Positions 45,060 to 55,935 of a stretch of DNA of 64,000 nt are shown one piece after another. The notes beneath the pieces are model-generated. The model was given only the letters and a program-made list of their open reading frames with translations, made no database searches and was not told the origin of the DNA. Numbering within the stretch: the stretch's first letter is position 1; every line of letters starts with the position of its first letter. The stretch covers positions 74,501,561 through 74,565,560 of the forward strand of contig NC_088775.1 in assembly GCF_954871325.1 (NCBI RefSeq). Direction: 5' to 3'. The DNA comes from Gordionus sp. m RMFG-2023 (taxonomy: Eukaryota; Nematomorpha; Gordioida; Chordodea; Parachordodidae). The position numbers and the translations under genes are program-made.

Positions 45060-45930
45060 ACAATGTTTTTTTGCGTTTTTGAGTAGTGAAAAGTTAGTTA
45101 GATCAGGACACAAACAAAGTTTTCAAATGCACAGTGAAGCGTGAGAACTAGAAGCTCTTTAAATGACTTTGGGTGCTCAGATCTTTGGAGAACTAGAGTA
45201 AGCCAAGATTGTTTGGCCGAAAAAAGGGAATCTTTCAACTCGATAAGCGTGGAAATAAAGTCGTTAAAGGTTATACCTGAAGAAAGGAAACAAGCAATTG
45301 CTATTAAAATGAGGGATAAAAATTCAAGTCCTCCTTAGTAATTAGGCATAGAGGCAAATGACCAATTAAAATCGGAAAACTTTAGAATTAGAAGGGATTC
45401 GATAAAATGTTTTAATTTTAATTCGAAGGACTTAAGGAAGGGAATTATATTGGAAAGCCGGGGAAGATTTAAAGATGTGTAAGAATTTAGGTAGGAAAAA
45501 ACATTTTTTGATGAGGAAAAAAAACTGATGCTTGGGAAGATGAGGAATATTCTTAAGTTAATTAAAAAGAGATTGAATCAAATTGTCGAAATATTTTGGC
45601 AAAGGGAGTTGAAGAGCCAATAGGAGAACCCAACAGACATAGTTACTCGTGCGAAATGATTTTAAAATCTGGGGGAGGGGTAAAATACTTATTGTTGAGG
45701 GAAGATATTTCACATTTTTTTCTATTTAAGGAAAGACCAGAAGTTTTCATTTCAAATACTCGATGGCCTACAAAACCTTGCGTATAGATCCGCCAAAGAA
45801 TCCTCTAGGTATCATAAATTAATTTGAAATCAGGCTTTAAATTATTGATCAAATTATGTTTACCTATGGCGAAGAGCAAGGGACCTAGTGGATCCCCTTG
45901 CTAATTCAGAGGATATGGAAAATTTCCCGA
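45060..45930 (-). mobile_element. Reverse-transcriptase fossil, badly broken
   Basis: Read on the - strand, short conserved pieces occur in the right order for a reverse transcriptase: GDPLGPLLFAI at about 45870-45905, GLSLNRKKCEI near 45720, and LLGSPIG near 45620. Many breaks separate them, so it is an old remnant. The type of retroelement is not settled; non-LTR is my first guess. A GGAGACCGGGG end of the TA-target family lies next to it at about 45031. Confidence 0.6.
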
Positions 45931-46661
45931 ATTTGAATAACGAGGGAAATATAAGTTTTAATATTTTTTATTATATATTTATTTCAACTATATTCCCAAA
46001 TGAAATAAAATGAATTTTGCAATTAAATATTTTTATTTTTAATACTAAAAAGCGTTAAATAAAACTATATCAAAATGTATCTTAAAAAATAACTAAAAAC
46101 AGGTACTGATACCGCTGAAATAGTATTAATACAGATACTTTTTATAAGAGTTTATATAGGTACAGATACCACATTTATATATTAACAACTCTGGTAATTT
46201 TTAATCTGAGCAGTCTATGTTAATACAAGTCCATGATATAGGAATAGGTAAAAGATCTTTTTTTACTTATTAATACTAAAAAACTCAAAATCAATAATTA
46301 AAATTTTATAGTTTGATTACCAATCCTCGAATTTTAAACAAAATCTATATGTAGGATAAAAGTTCAACTTAAAAAATGTTCATCTAACTTAAAAAATGTT
46401 CATCTAAAGGAAATTTTTTAATTGGATGAAATATTTTTAAAATTAACACAGGTAACTAAAGGAAACAGTAGATTAAAAATTGGAGATATGAAGGTTATTA
46501 AAGGTTTAGGCCTTTAATGAAATTTTGTCATTTTTCTTGTCAAATTTGATAAGCCATCTAGAAATTTAAATAAATCAACTGTTGTAACTGCAATATCCTT
46601 AAGTTGGATCTAAATAAAAATCTATATCGTGCACTCTTTGATCTATAATTAGTTGGTGATT
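45931..46661. other. Intergenic, no gene; single hAT-like end near 46193
   Basis: TTAACAACTCTG at about 46182-46193 is the inverse of the TAGAGTTGTTAA-type end of the hAT element at 32318, but no left partner or matching duplication is visible. The rest is A+T-rich. Confidence 0.3.
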
Positions 46662-47213
46662 CCGAATGCCGAGCTTAAAATCGACCACTTACTAAATATT
46701 CGATTGACCAAATTTACTAGTAATACAATTTGAAAAATGTTGATTTTCGTTTTATATACCTATAAATACGTATAAAACATAATCCCAAAAAATATTTTTA
46801 AAATATCTCTATTTGGCGGATAAACGACTCGTAACCGACCCAATGACTAAATACTGAATTGCTGGATTTTAAATCATATTTAGTAAGTGGTCGGTTTTAA
46901 GCTCGGCAATCGGTCAAATCAAATTATTTTCAAAATATTTTTTAGGATAATGCTTAGCACGTAAATATACACATATAAAACAAAAATTAAGATATTTTGA
47001 TTTAAAACGCCAGCAATTCAGTATTTAGTCATTGGGTGGGCTACGAGTCGGTTATCCGCCAAATAGCGATATTTTAAAAATATTTTTTGGGATTATGTTT
47101 TATACGTATTTATAGGTATATAAAACGAAAATCAACATTTTTCAAATTGTATTACTAGTAAATTTGGTCAATCGAATATTTAGTAAGTGGTCGGTTTTAA
47201 GCTCGGCATTCGG
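46662..47213. repeat. Long inverted repeat, two 204-bp arms about 97% alike
   Basis: The arm 46662-46865 (CCGAATGCCGAGC ... GAATTGCTGG) is the reverse complement of 47010-47213, with about five mismatches. The 144-bp spacer contains the module AGTAAGTGGTCGGTTTTAAG ... GGATAATGCTTAGCACG, which is repeated directly after the right arm (about 47183-47310). Part of that module is also the beginning of the left arm inverted. The whole can fold into a long hairpin. No coding frame and no known transposon end are seen. Confidence 0.9.
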
Positions 47214-47319
47214 TCAAATCATAATATTTTCAAAAATTTTTTAGGATAATGCTTAGCACGTAAATAACACATATAAAACAAAAATTAATAGATTTTGATA
47301 AATAACGCCGGCAATATTT

Positions 47320-48505
47320 ACCTTAGAAAATTTCCATTATTTTACTATTCTAAACTTACTCATAAATTAAACATCAAAGAAACCTAAATTTTTTTTTTAA
47401 TTTTTAGGTTTTTCATATGTATATATACCCAAATATAAAAAAAGCGCTATCCAATCATCATTCCGATTTCCTAAAATGATACTTACATATTTACGCATAT
47501 AACGCCCTCTTACGGATATATATTTGTTAATTTATAAAATTGAAAAAAATTTATTTATGTTTTAATAAGCTATGAAAATATTTCTTTTATAATAATATTA
47601 ACTCAAAATAAAATTATATATTATATGATATTTAATCAGTATCCTTCATTTAATAAAAAAATAATTTAAGTATATTTTAAAAAAAGTTTTAAAAATTTTC
47701 ATTAAATAAAATATACATAATAAAATTTTGATTGATTATGATTAATTGCTTTTTAGCAATTCATTTTAGCAATTCAGTATTTAGTCATACCGTTAAATTT
47801 ATTAAAAATGAAATCGTAAAATTACCAATATTTTAATTATATCATTAAATCATTTTATTATATAAAAATTTTTGATTTCACATCACTTAATAAATTCCCA
47901 GCTTAATAAAGAATTTGAATTCAGTAAAACTTTGAGAGTTGGTTCTCTGTTTTTATGGTAATATTTCATGATTATTTAAAACTATAAATTATGGATTTTT
48001 TAAATTACTATTTCTATTGTTAATTAATAATTTGAATTTAAACCAATATAAACTAATACCAATACAAGAAATAGAAAATATTATTTAAACCAATACCAAT
48101 ATTTTAGACCTAATACCAATACAATATTTCGTTTTTTGGGTTTTTAATATTGGTTCACAGCCCTAATCATAACTATATATAAGTTTATTTGATGAAGTTT
48201 TTATAGAATTATTTAAATTTTTGAGCTCTCAATTGATATATATATATATGGATAATTTACTTATGCTTGAAGAATTGGAAAATATATGGAGACATATTTT
48301 ACATGTTCCAAAATTATCCTTTCTTAAAAATTTGCATAGTTTAACATCCTTCACATTTGAATTTGACCTTTTTTCATTTACACTACTAACACTATTTTCT
48401 AAATCAATAGTTATTCTTTCACCTGTAGAAAAGGGTGGTTGTTAAATAATATAATCATCTTCTATGATTTCAATTTCCATTTTCATTTCTAAAAATAAAA
48501 ACATA
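47320..48505. other. Intergenic A+T-rich DNA, no gene seen
   Basis: AGCAATTCAGTATTTAGTCA at about 47766 repeats a word of the inverted-repeat arm, so the family has at least one more fragment. AATACCAATA words repeat at 48055-48125 before GGTTCACAGCCCTAATC (about 48152-48168), which may be the end of a hAT MITE without a visible partner. Confidence 0.3.
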
Positions 48506-48513
48506 ATACTACC

Positions 48514-50825
48514 CAGGCGCGTAGGGGAGACCGGGGTACATTGAGTACAGGGGAAAGTTAGGACACTAATTATAATTTGAGCTATTATTTTATAAGACTG
48601 GAAATTTGTGTGTCATAGTCTCTAGTCTTACTGGATTACTGATTTTAAATTTTTAAATTTATTTAGACCTCTATTTCACAAGTGTTCCAACTATCACATA
48701 TGTGTGTCCCAACAACGTACACAGAGTCTGTCATGGTTGGGACAAAAAAAAATTTTTTTTTTATTTCAATTTCCTAAAAAAATATAATCTTCATAAAATA
48801 TATATTAATTATTTCAAATAGCCTATACTTCTGGGATTCAGAAGATGTTTTAATTATTCAGATTAGTCTATTAATATTAAAATTATTAAGGTATGAACGA
48901 AAAGTGTCCCAACCATCCCCGGTCTCCTACGCAGGAATTTGGGTCTAGGGGGAAGGGAGTAATAAATTTTTTTAAGAAATATTATTGTTTTTTAAAAATA
49001 TCAAGCATAAATTTATTAGAACTAATAACTATTTTTAATACACAATTTTAAAAAAATGTAAATTAAAATAAATTATATGTATTAACCGTCATATAAAAAA
49101 CTATAAAATAAATGTGAATTAAATTAAACGGATATAACTGGCGGTATGGAAAAACTATAAAATAAATGTGATATAAAATATAAAGTGAATATAACCACTA
49201 TATAAATAACTTAAATGACCCAAAATAGTAATTTGAATTTTTTGAGCCTTTAAAATTTATAAAGTATAAAAAATTTAAATGTTGGAAATATAAATTAATA
49301 CACAAAAAGTTTATTAGGAATAATTGTATTTTGTATGTTATTATTTACATGTAAAATCCAATCTTCTTTCAGATTGGGCTAATTTTTCAATTATCTCATC
49401 CTTGTTTGTCGTCAAATGCCTATGAATATTCAAAAGATCCAAACCTTCCAATCTACTTTCAGAAGTTGTACTTCTTGGTATGTTTTTCAGAGATCTGGGG
49501 GCCGGACCGTATTTTAATTTTTTAATACCCGGGCGGAGCCTGAAAATTTTTTTAAAAAAATATCCGGGCCGGGTTGTATATTTTAAAACCACCTATATTT
49601 GAAATCGTTATTACTAGCTATAAAAATCAAAAAGAAATATATTTATTTTAAAAAAATCCGGGCCGGGCCTGAAAATTTTATTTTAAAAAAAGCCGGAGAA
49701 AGCCTAAAAAAAATTTTTTAAAAACTAAACAGGGCCGTAAAAAATTCTAAAAAAAAAATTCGGCCCGTGCCCTACAAATGGTACCTCTGCAGGGCTCTGT
49801 TATTTCTTAAAAAAGAGAATGTTCTCTCATTAGTTTACTAATAGGAAGAGTTGCTAATATATATAAACCCTTTTAATACATTGGAAATATAATCTAAAAT
49901 GTGTTTCAAATGCAAAGCATCCATAGCATTGGGACTATATCTACCATAGTTAATTTTATAAACATAGTTATTCAGCTAATAAGGGATCATAAGATACTTT
50001 AACATCTTCTTGATAAAACAAATATTTTTTTTTCTATCGCCATCTGAAAAAGGTTGGTAAAGCTTTTGTGGAAGTAATATCTGTAGATTAGTAAGTGCTG
50101 CATGATGAATTAAAAACCATTCATTTATTTGGGTTATAAATGTATCTAACAGAGGGGACATTTGTTTTATACTTCTACTGATCCTATATTAATGTTTTAA
50201 CGATGAGCTTGTCTTGCTGCAAGTCGAGGGAGACAAATAGCTTTTGACTCAACAATAACATATAAAATATGAAATTCTTCTTCAGCATTAGCCCTAATTT
50301 CCTTATTCTCATCTTCTTAATCAAGTCAATGTCATAATTAAATAATACTTTCTAATAAGAAAAAAAATTTGGAATAAGCATTGAATCCAATAATTTTCTT
50401 GCTTCTGAGGAAATATTTCTTTCAGGCCATTGTGATATTTCAGTAATAGCAAATAATCGGCTCTTATAACTCCATAAAAGCTGTTACTGCTTGATGGCGA
50501 AGACTCTATCTCGTTGGACAAGCTTGCAATTTCTTTCTCCCTGTTGGACAAGGAGTTTAAATAATTATTATTTGACTAGGAATTTGAAAATGGTAGATAA
50601 ATATTTCGTCACTAAAAATTTGAAAATAATAAGTAAATATTACACCGGAAAACTTGAAATCGAAATTAATTGATAAAATAACTTAATAAATGAATGTGAT
50701 AAATAAATGTAATATAGACAATAATATTTTTGAAAAATATATCTGGCATCTGCATTTTTTGGCTTGGGCGGGGGGGGGGGGGGGGGGGTTTCTACCCCTG
50801 CCCCCCCCCGCTGCGTACGCGCCTG
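48514..50825 (-). mobile_element. Shortened Tip100/DUF4371-type hAT element, copy C, with a MITE in its left end
   Basis: The left end CAGGCGCGTA continues, after a 404-bp insertion, as TACGCAGGAATTT. The right end is GCTGCGTACGCGCCTG. Flanks ATACTACC (48506-48513) and ATACTAAC (50826-50833) agree in 7 of 8 bases. On the - strand it carries [20 protein letters not shown] with RRL near 49345-49480 (hAT C-terminus) and [20 protein letters not shown] near 50080. The GC-rich MITE is at about 49488-49801. A very long G run with a C run lies just inside the right end. Confidence 0.92.
48524..48927. mobile_element. 404-bp GGGGAGACCGGGG MITE, TA duplication, inside copy C
   Basis: It starts GGGGAGACCGGGGTACATTG and ends CAACCATCCCCGGTCTCC. 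TA lies on both sides (48522-48523, 48928-48929). Removing the element and one TA restores the normal hAT end CAGGCGCGTACGCAGG, so this is a clean insertion. It is non-coding. It belongs to the same end-family as 25892, 28755 and 41674. Confidence 0.93.
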
Positions 50826-50989
50826 ATACTAACTACTAAATTAAATTATTTGATGAATAAATGAAACGGAAGATAATAAAAAGTAAGCGATGAATGAGAT
50901 ATTATAAAGTGTTAGGCATTAAATAATCATGTTTTAGATGTACATTAACTAAAAAATAATTCATTGTAATCTTTTATCTTTTTTAATCG

Positions 50990-51090
50990 GTCTTCGGTCG
51001 GACCGGACTATTGGACCGTGTTGCCGGACCGGACCTTCCCGTCGGACCCAATAGTCACATGAGACCGGACCCCTGCAAACACTAGATTTA
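50990..51090. other. GC-rich CCGGAC block, probable MITE end
   Basis: CGGTCGGACCGGAC, GCCGGACCGGACC and AGACCGGACCCC occur within 90 bases of otherwise A+T-rich DNA. Read in reverse the block starts TAGTGTTTGCAGGGGTCCGG, a hAT-like terminus. No opposite end was found. Confidence 0.4.
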
Positions 51091-52620
51091 TTATTCATTT
51101 ATAAAAAAATATTAGTATAAGAAAAATTTAAAATTTAACTACCTTCATCATATAAACTTAAATAAGACTTGGACAGGTTTTAAAATAAAATCCTGAATAT
51201 GCCACTGGGGTGATACGATATGAAAGTTTGTAAAGTGTAAATCAAACACATAAAAGTACAATGGAAGGAATAAAAAAAATATTTATGATAGCACTTCAAT
51301 TACTATATCAAAGTTTGAACCATAAAAATGGGTTTACGGCTCGGAATATTTTTCAAAATGAAGGTCTAATTCTGGTCGCTAGGCGTCTTAAATTCCGGTT
51401 CTTAGATTTATTATGATAACGAGGACTCCGGTTGTAGCGGTTTATATTTTGGAATATATATATAAACTGCGGGAAGTGCATAAAAATATTATTAACTAAA
51501 AATAATGGAATATTATTGACAAAAAAAATAAATTATAAAGTAATAATGTGGTCATCGCTATTTATGGGTTTGTTAGAGTTATTTATTGCATTGCTACTAG
51601 ACGGGACGATACCAGAGCTCTAATGAAATGTAGAATTGCTATTATATCTTTAAAGAAAAACACAACATTCTATTTCATTTACCTCCTTCCTTATGCAATT
51701 TTCAAAATCACAAAAATCGTAATTCAAAAACCATTACTTCATTTACATCTGGCCTGCAAATTACTATTAATTAAACAATTTACATTTCATTTTCATATGC
51801 AATCTTCTTATCATTTTTCTCCCCCCCCCCTTTCATTTTAGGCTATTACACAATTAATGTCATTTTATTCTTTACAAAAAAAATCTAATCGAGATCGATT
51901 GTGGCTCTATCTGTCAAATATATGATAATTTTTGATTAATCAGCAACTAATATCCAATCTATTATCAACCTGGGCTTATCTTATGTCCCACTCTATAAGA
52001 TAATTGCAAATATTTAATAAAATAACCCTGTGTTTAGTTTTTAATTTCAACATCTGCTATTTAAATATATACCGATATATTCTAATTCTCAATTTCTAAT
52101 ACAATAAATAAGAACATTTTTAGTATCTTAGATATCAGCAGCATATTAAAACGTGTCCTCTTATTTTCTTTAATGTGCCAGTTATTTCCAGTGAGTTATA
52201 TGAAAAGTTCATCAACACCTTTTCTAAATTATCATTTACTTACACTTATATAAAACTTATATATATATGTGTTATTTTCATTAATAATCATCTTGATAAA
52301 ATATTTAGCACAAAAGCCTTATTTAGTTCTTAGAGGTGATTTCTTTCAATCCTCCCCATTATTTTCCCTAATTTAATCGTCCTTTCTACAACATTTTAAT
52401 CAATTTAAAAATTTTATTGTTAAATTAATACAATACAAACATACCTAATTTATTTCAATCCATTCTATTTCTATTAAAACAAAATTCATACCTATAAAAT
52501 TTACTCTATTTAACACAAGTATTTACTTCCTTCCTTAAAACTTTAATTTACTCCATCACATCTACACGTTTCTTCCATTTTTTGAATATTTTTTATTATA
52601 TCTTCGAAAATTGTAATATT
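51091..52620. other. Intergenic A+T-rich DNA, no gene seen
   Basis: GG(T/A)TC-spaced words near 51325-51440 suggest another decayed MITE. A short + strand frame from the ATG at 51546 begins MWSSLFMGLLELFIALLL, like a signal peptide, but stops after 25 codons. I do not call it. A poly-C run occurs at about 51821. Confidence 0.3.
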
Positions 52621-52630
52621 TTTATTTATT
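52621..52630 (-). promoter_or_regulatory. Poly(A) signal, two overlapping AATAAA
   Basis: TTTATTTATT on the + strand gives AATAAATAAA on the - strand directly behind the last exon of the unrecognised gene. AATAAA is common by chance in such A+T-rich DNA; its position is what makes it credible. Confidence 0.4.
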
Positions 52631-52645
52631 GGTGCCGAAAAGCTA

Positions 52646-52750
52646 TTAGGAGAGTATTGATCTAAGATTAGTAAATTTTGTCATAAATATTTTCTTCTGA
52701 ATTTGTCCTGTATCTAATGGTCTGATTACTAGTCTCACTTCGACACCAAC
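52646..52750 (-). CDS. Unrecognised gene, last exon (d) with stop
   Basis: It follows acceptor AAACATATACAG. In phase 0 it encodes VGVEVRLVIRPLDTGQIQKK and FMTKFTNLRSILS and stops at 52648-52646. In the frame reached from the phase-1 donor of exon c it reads SWCRSETSNQTIRYRTNSEE and stops at 52670-52668. Both are open, so the C-terminus depends on which of two donors is used. AATAAA on the - strand at 52630-52621 lies about 20-40 bases past the stops, as expected for a last exon. I do not recognise the protein. Confidence 0.45.
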   Translation of the reverse strand, partial: VGVEVRLVIRPLDTGQIQKKIFMTKFTNLRSILS

Positions 52751-53072
52751 CTGTATATGTTTAATTTATTAACTTACAACTCTATTTTAACAAATCGTAA
52801 ACAAGGGAATTTTCACATCTTCGTGTCTATGAATTTCATAATATGGAATTATTATATAATGAAACTTCATTAAATTAATACATTAACAATCTTCAATTAC
52901 AATGGTTTTATTTATTGTTTTAAATTCCCTATTTTAATCAAAATCATATAATGTAATGTTCATCTATAAAAATACCAGATTATAATATAATAAATAATTA
53001 ATATTATTATGCCCATATTAATAAGAATCTAATGTTCAAATAATAATCACTAGAACTAATGAAACACAATAC

Positions 53073-53211
53073 TGTTTCCTATTATAGAGGGCTTGAAAGG
53101 AATTTTGTTGGATCCAATGTTAAGTTTTCTTGATTCATTGATATAACCATAGACTAATTTAGTACCCACAAATATAGGTCTTTGTACGGGATCATTCATA
53201 TAAACATTATA
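53073..53211 (-). CDS. Unrecognised gene, exon c
   Basis: It starts after TTGATTTTAG in phase 0 and encodes YNVYMNDPVQRPIFVGTKLV, YGYINESRKLNIGSNK and IPFKPSIIGN. It ends in phase 1 at CA/GTATTG, or five bases later at 53068 (phase 0, GTGTTT). The amino-acid make-up is that of a real protein and the open frame is well above chance for this DNA. It joins exon b in phase. VGTKLVYGYINES could suit an extracellular beta-sheet domain, but I cannot name a family. Confidence 0.55.
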
Positions 53212-53479
53212 CTAAAATCAATTGAAACGATTATGAATAAATTTGTATTGCGCATTCAAAAAATATATGTAACCCGATATTACAAATCATTCCTTATATA
53301 AAAAAAAATATATCAGCAAATATTTCGCAGATATAAATGCGAATTAGATTATATTAATGTTTACATATTGATTTTATATAAATTTTAAAATCATTTATTC
53401 CCCACATTTTTAGAAAAATCACCATTTTGAATAGGTAAAAAAAACCATTAAATACTATATTTTTGAAGAATTAATCTTT

Positions 53480-53815
53480 ATTCGGGACCTGCCAATTTGG
53501 CGGCTCATGGCGGAAATAAATTCGAGGGCCCTAAAAAACCTCTAAATTTATCTAAGATTTGAAAAAACTAAAAAAATTAAAAAGGGATTCGTGAATTACG
53601 TAGTATATAAATTAGGTAATAGTTATATAATAAATTAATAAGAATAAATATAACTGAATTAGAGTAATACTAAAAATAATTTATGCAATATTTATACCTT
53701 TTTGAATAAGAAATTATTTTTAAATGCATAAGAAAGAAAATTTGGCCGCCAAAAACATCCTAATTATGGTGGGCTAGACTACCCCCCCCCGCCATTCCAC
53801 CCTCTCGTGATCCTG
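53480..53815. mobile_element. Possible decayed hAT MITE
   Basis: The left part reads GGGACCTGCCAATTTGGCGG then CTCATGGCGG. The right part has TTTGGCCGCCAAAA and ends in a C run followed by CGCCATTCCACCCTCTCGTG and ATCCTG. The GGCGG/CCGCC words pair only loosely, and no target duplication is seen. Confidence 0.3.
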
Positions 53816-53879
53816 ATTGTTACTACTACTATTAGATAAAGATAGGTAGATTTTATAATTTTTTTCTTAAAAATATTCT

Positions 53880-54190
53880 CATTTTTAAAACATAGACCTG
53901 CAGAGATGAAATTTTAGGCCCAGCCCCGGATTGTATTTTTAATCATTTTAGGTTCTGCCCCCCCCCCACCCTATTAAAATAATTTTGGCCTTATAAACGC
54001 TCTAAGATATTATTTTTTTTAACTAAATGATTAATTAATATAATTTCAATTAATTTTTTTTATCTCGGCCCGGATTGTTAATTAAAAAAATTTTTTAAGT
54101 TCTACCCAAATTTTAAAAATCATAATATTTTCTGATCTAGATCGAGAAAGGTTTCTAGATCAGGTTCCAGGCCTTCAGATCTATGATTTA
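53880..54190. repeat. GC-spaced repeat related to the MITE inside copies A-D
   Basis: It starts near AGACCTGCAGAGATGAAATT and contains GGCCCAGCCCCGG and CTCGGCCCGGATTG between T/A runs. This is the vocabulary of 11165-11456. A poly-C run lies near 53960. Confidence 0.45.
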
Positions 54191-54696
54191 AAATAAATCT
54201 TTTATCATTTCCAAAAAAATAAAAAATAATAATTAATTTATTTTTTATTTATATGTAAAACGAGAACGAGTAGGAAAAAAATATGCTGATCCACTATATT
54301 CTTAGTATCTCAATGAAATACCGGGTTAGTATATAAGGTAAAAACCTATGAATATTTTTCTTAGATTTGGCGGATATGTTTTAAAATAATTTTACCCGTT
54401 GATAGAATTATAATATTATGCGAATTAAATACATAATGAACTAACTAGTCTCTGCAAAATGTTTAGATTTTTTATGGGATAAATTTGAAGTAATAAATAA
54501 CTTCATCATGAGAAATAAAGATTAATGAATTATATCAGTTCACGAAATATTGTATTATATCATAAATTTTTTCAATGATTATCAAATAAATAAAGTAAAT
54601 CAACATGTTCTGGCGAAATTTAAAAAAAATATATATAAGGTTTTCATGAATTGCGAATTGCAAAATGTTCTCTATATTAAAATATAGCAAAGTTAA

Positions 54697-54770
54697 TTAA
54701 TATTTCTTCCTTTTGTATTAATATTTCTTCCTTTTGTATTAATATTTCTTCCTTTTGTATTAATATTTTA
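54697..54770. repeat. 21-bp tandem repeat, about 3.5 units
   Basis: The unit TTAATATTTCTTCCTTTTGTA is repeated at 54697, 54718 and 54739 without change, with a partial unit at 54760. Identical units indicate a recent tandem expansion, by slippage. Confidence 0.95.
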
Positions 54771-54819
54771 TGCCAGGTATATTTTCTTACATTTTTTTTT
54801 AAACCTTAAACATTGATGG

Positions 54820-55560
54820 ATACAAGATCTATTTAACTTATATATATACTAATTGCTATGATTAGGCAACATTTCTAGAGTGTATAAAATGTTGAGATAT
54901 CTAAAAAAGTCAGAAATTGGTTAATAAAATAATTTTTGAAACTTCTTATAGGAAGAAATAAATTTCAAAAAGCATGTCCGGCTAGATGAAGACTTCGACA
55001 TTAAGTGTTACAACATTTTTGAATTTAGAAAAGCCAAGTTTGAATTCCCTTTGAGAAATGTTAGAATAGCCGGAACCAGATACTTTATCGGAAGCAGTCA
55101 TTATTAGATTCAAATTTCCTTTTGCATTGGAAAGTATTAATAATATTCAATTACACAACAACTTTAGGCAATATATAAAAAAATAATAATATGGATTTGG
55201 CTAAAGCTATGAGAATCCCAAATATTTTTATATTATAACTTTTAAAACAAAGAGATAAAATATACCATTTTACGTGATTTATAGATTATTGAGGCAAAAG
55301 CGAAATTAAATGATTTTAATATTTGTAAGCCTCGACTTTCACCTAGGCAAACAATCATGTGGACTCAATAGGATTACACTAAAATAACTGTTGTTATTCC
55401 ACTTTTGGATATATTTTTGACTCAAATCAATAAACGATTTGTTATTCACCAAATGGCTTTATACAATTTACATTTATTATTGCCCATAAATCCTTCTGAG
55501 TATATATTAAATCGTGATATTGAAAAAATTAAATATTTAACAAAATAATTCAGAGGACAT
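54820..55560 (+). pseudogene. Decayed DUF4371/Tip100-type hAT transposase remnant
   Basis: On the + strand near 55280-55510 the pieces AKAKLNDFNICKPRLSPRQT, VVIPLLDIFLTQINKRFVIH and LYNLHLLLPINPSEY occur in order, with stops between. This is the conserved PRLxxRQ...IPLLDxFxxQxxxRF region of the group. The part near 54920-55060 resembles 61090-61240, so two remnants of the same family lie in the window. No ends were recognised. Confidence 0.7.
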
Positions 55561-55935
55561 AAAAATACACAAACAAAATATACTATGTTGTTATAAACAC
55601 AACCAAAAGCAAATCATATTGTATAATATAAAACACGCAAACATGTTAGTTTTTAATAACAATAATCAAAATAAACCAAGCCTAAACGCAATAACCCACC
55701 ATTAACGTATACAGGAAATAATATAAAATGAAAGTGAGGTTAAATGTTGGAAAGAGCAAGATTTGACGTGAGACGAGAAGGGGGAAAAGTTGTAATACGA
55801 AAAGATTAAAATGAATGAAATTGGGAACAAAAGAAACGATAATAATGAAGAATAAGATAAATGGTAATGGAGAAATAATGATTAATTAGTCGAAATATGA
55901 TGGATAACAAAAGGAATCATAGCATTGGTGTATAA

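Noticed and set aside
44822-46193. One hAT element from the TAGTGTTGTTAAA end at 44820 to the TTAACAACTCTG end at 46193
   Set aside because: The flanking 8-mers do not match, and the first 190 bases form a complete MITE on their own.
46662-47213. CRISPR-like array
   Set aside because: The repeats are two inverted arms and one direct module, not short regularly spaced direct repeats, and the DNA is eukaryotic.
51546-51623. Short frame starting MWSSLFMGLLELFIALLL, like a signal peptide
   Set aside because: Stops after 25 codons, with no donor that leads to a further exon I can see.
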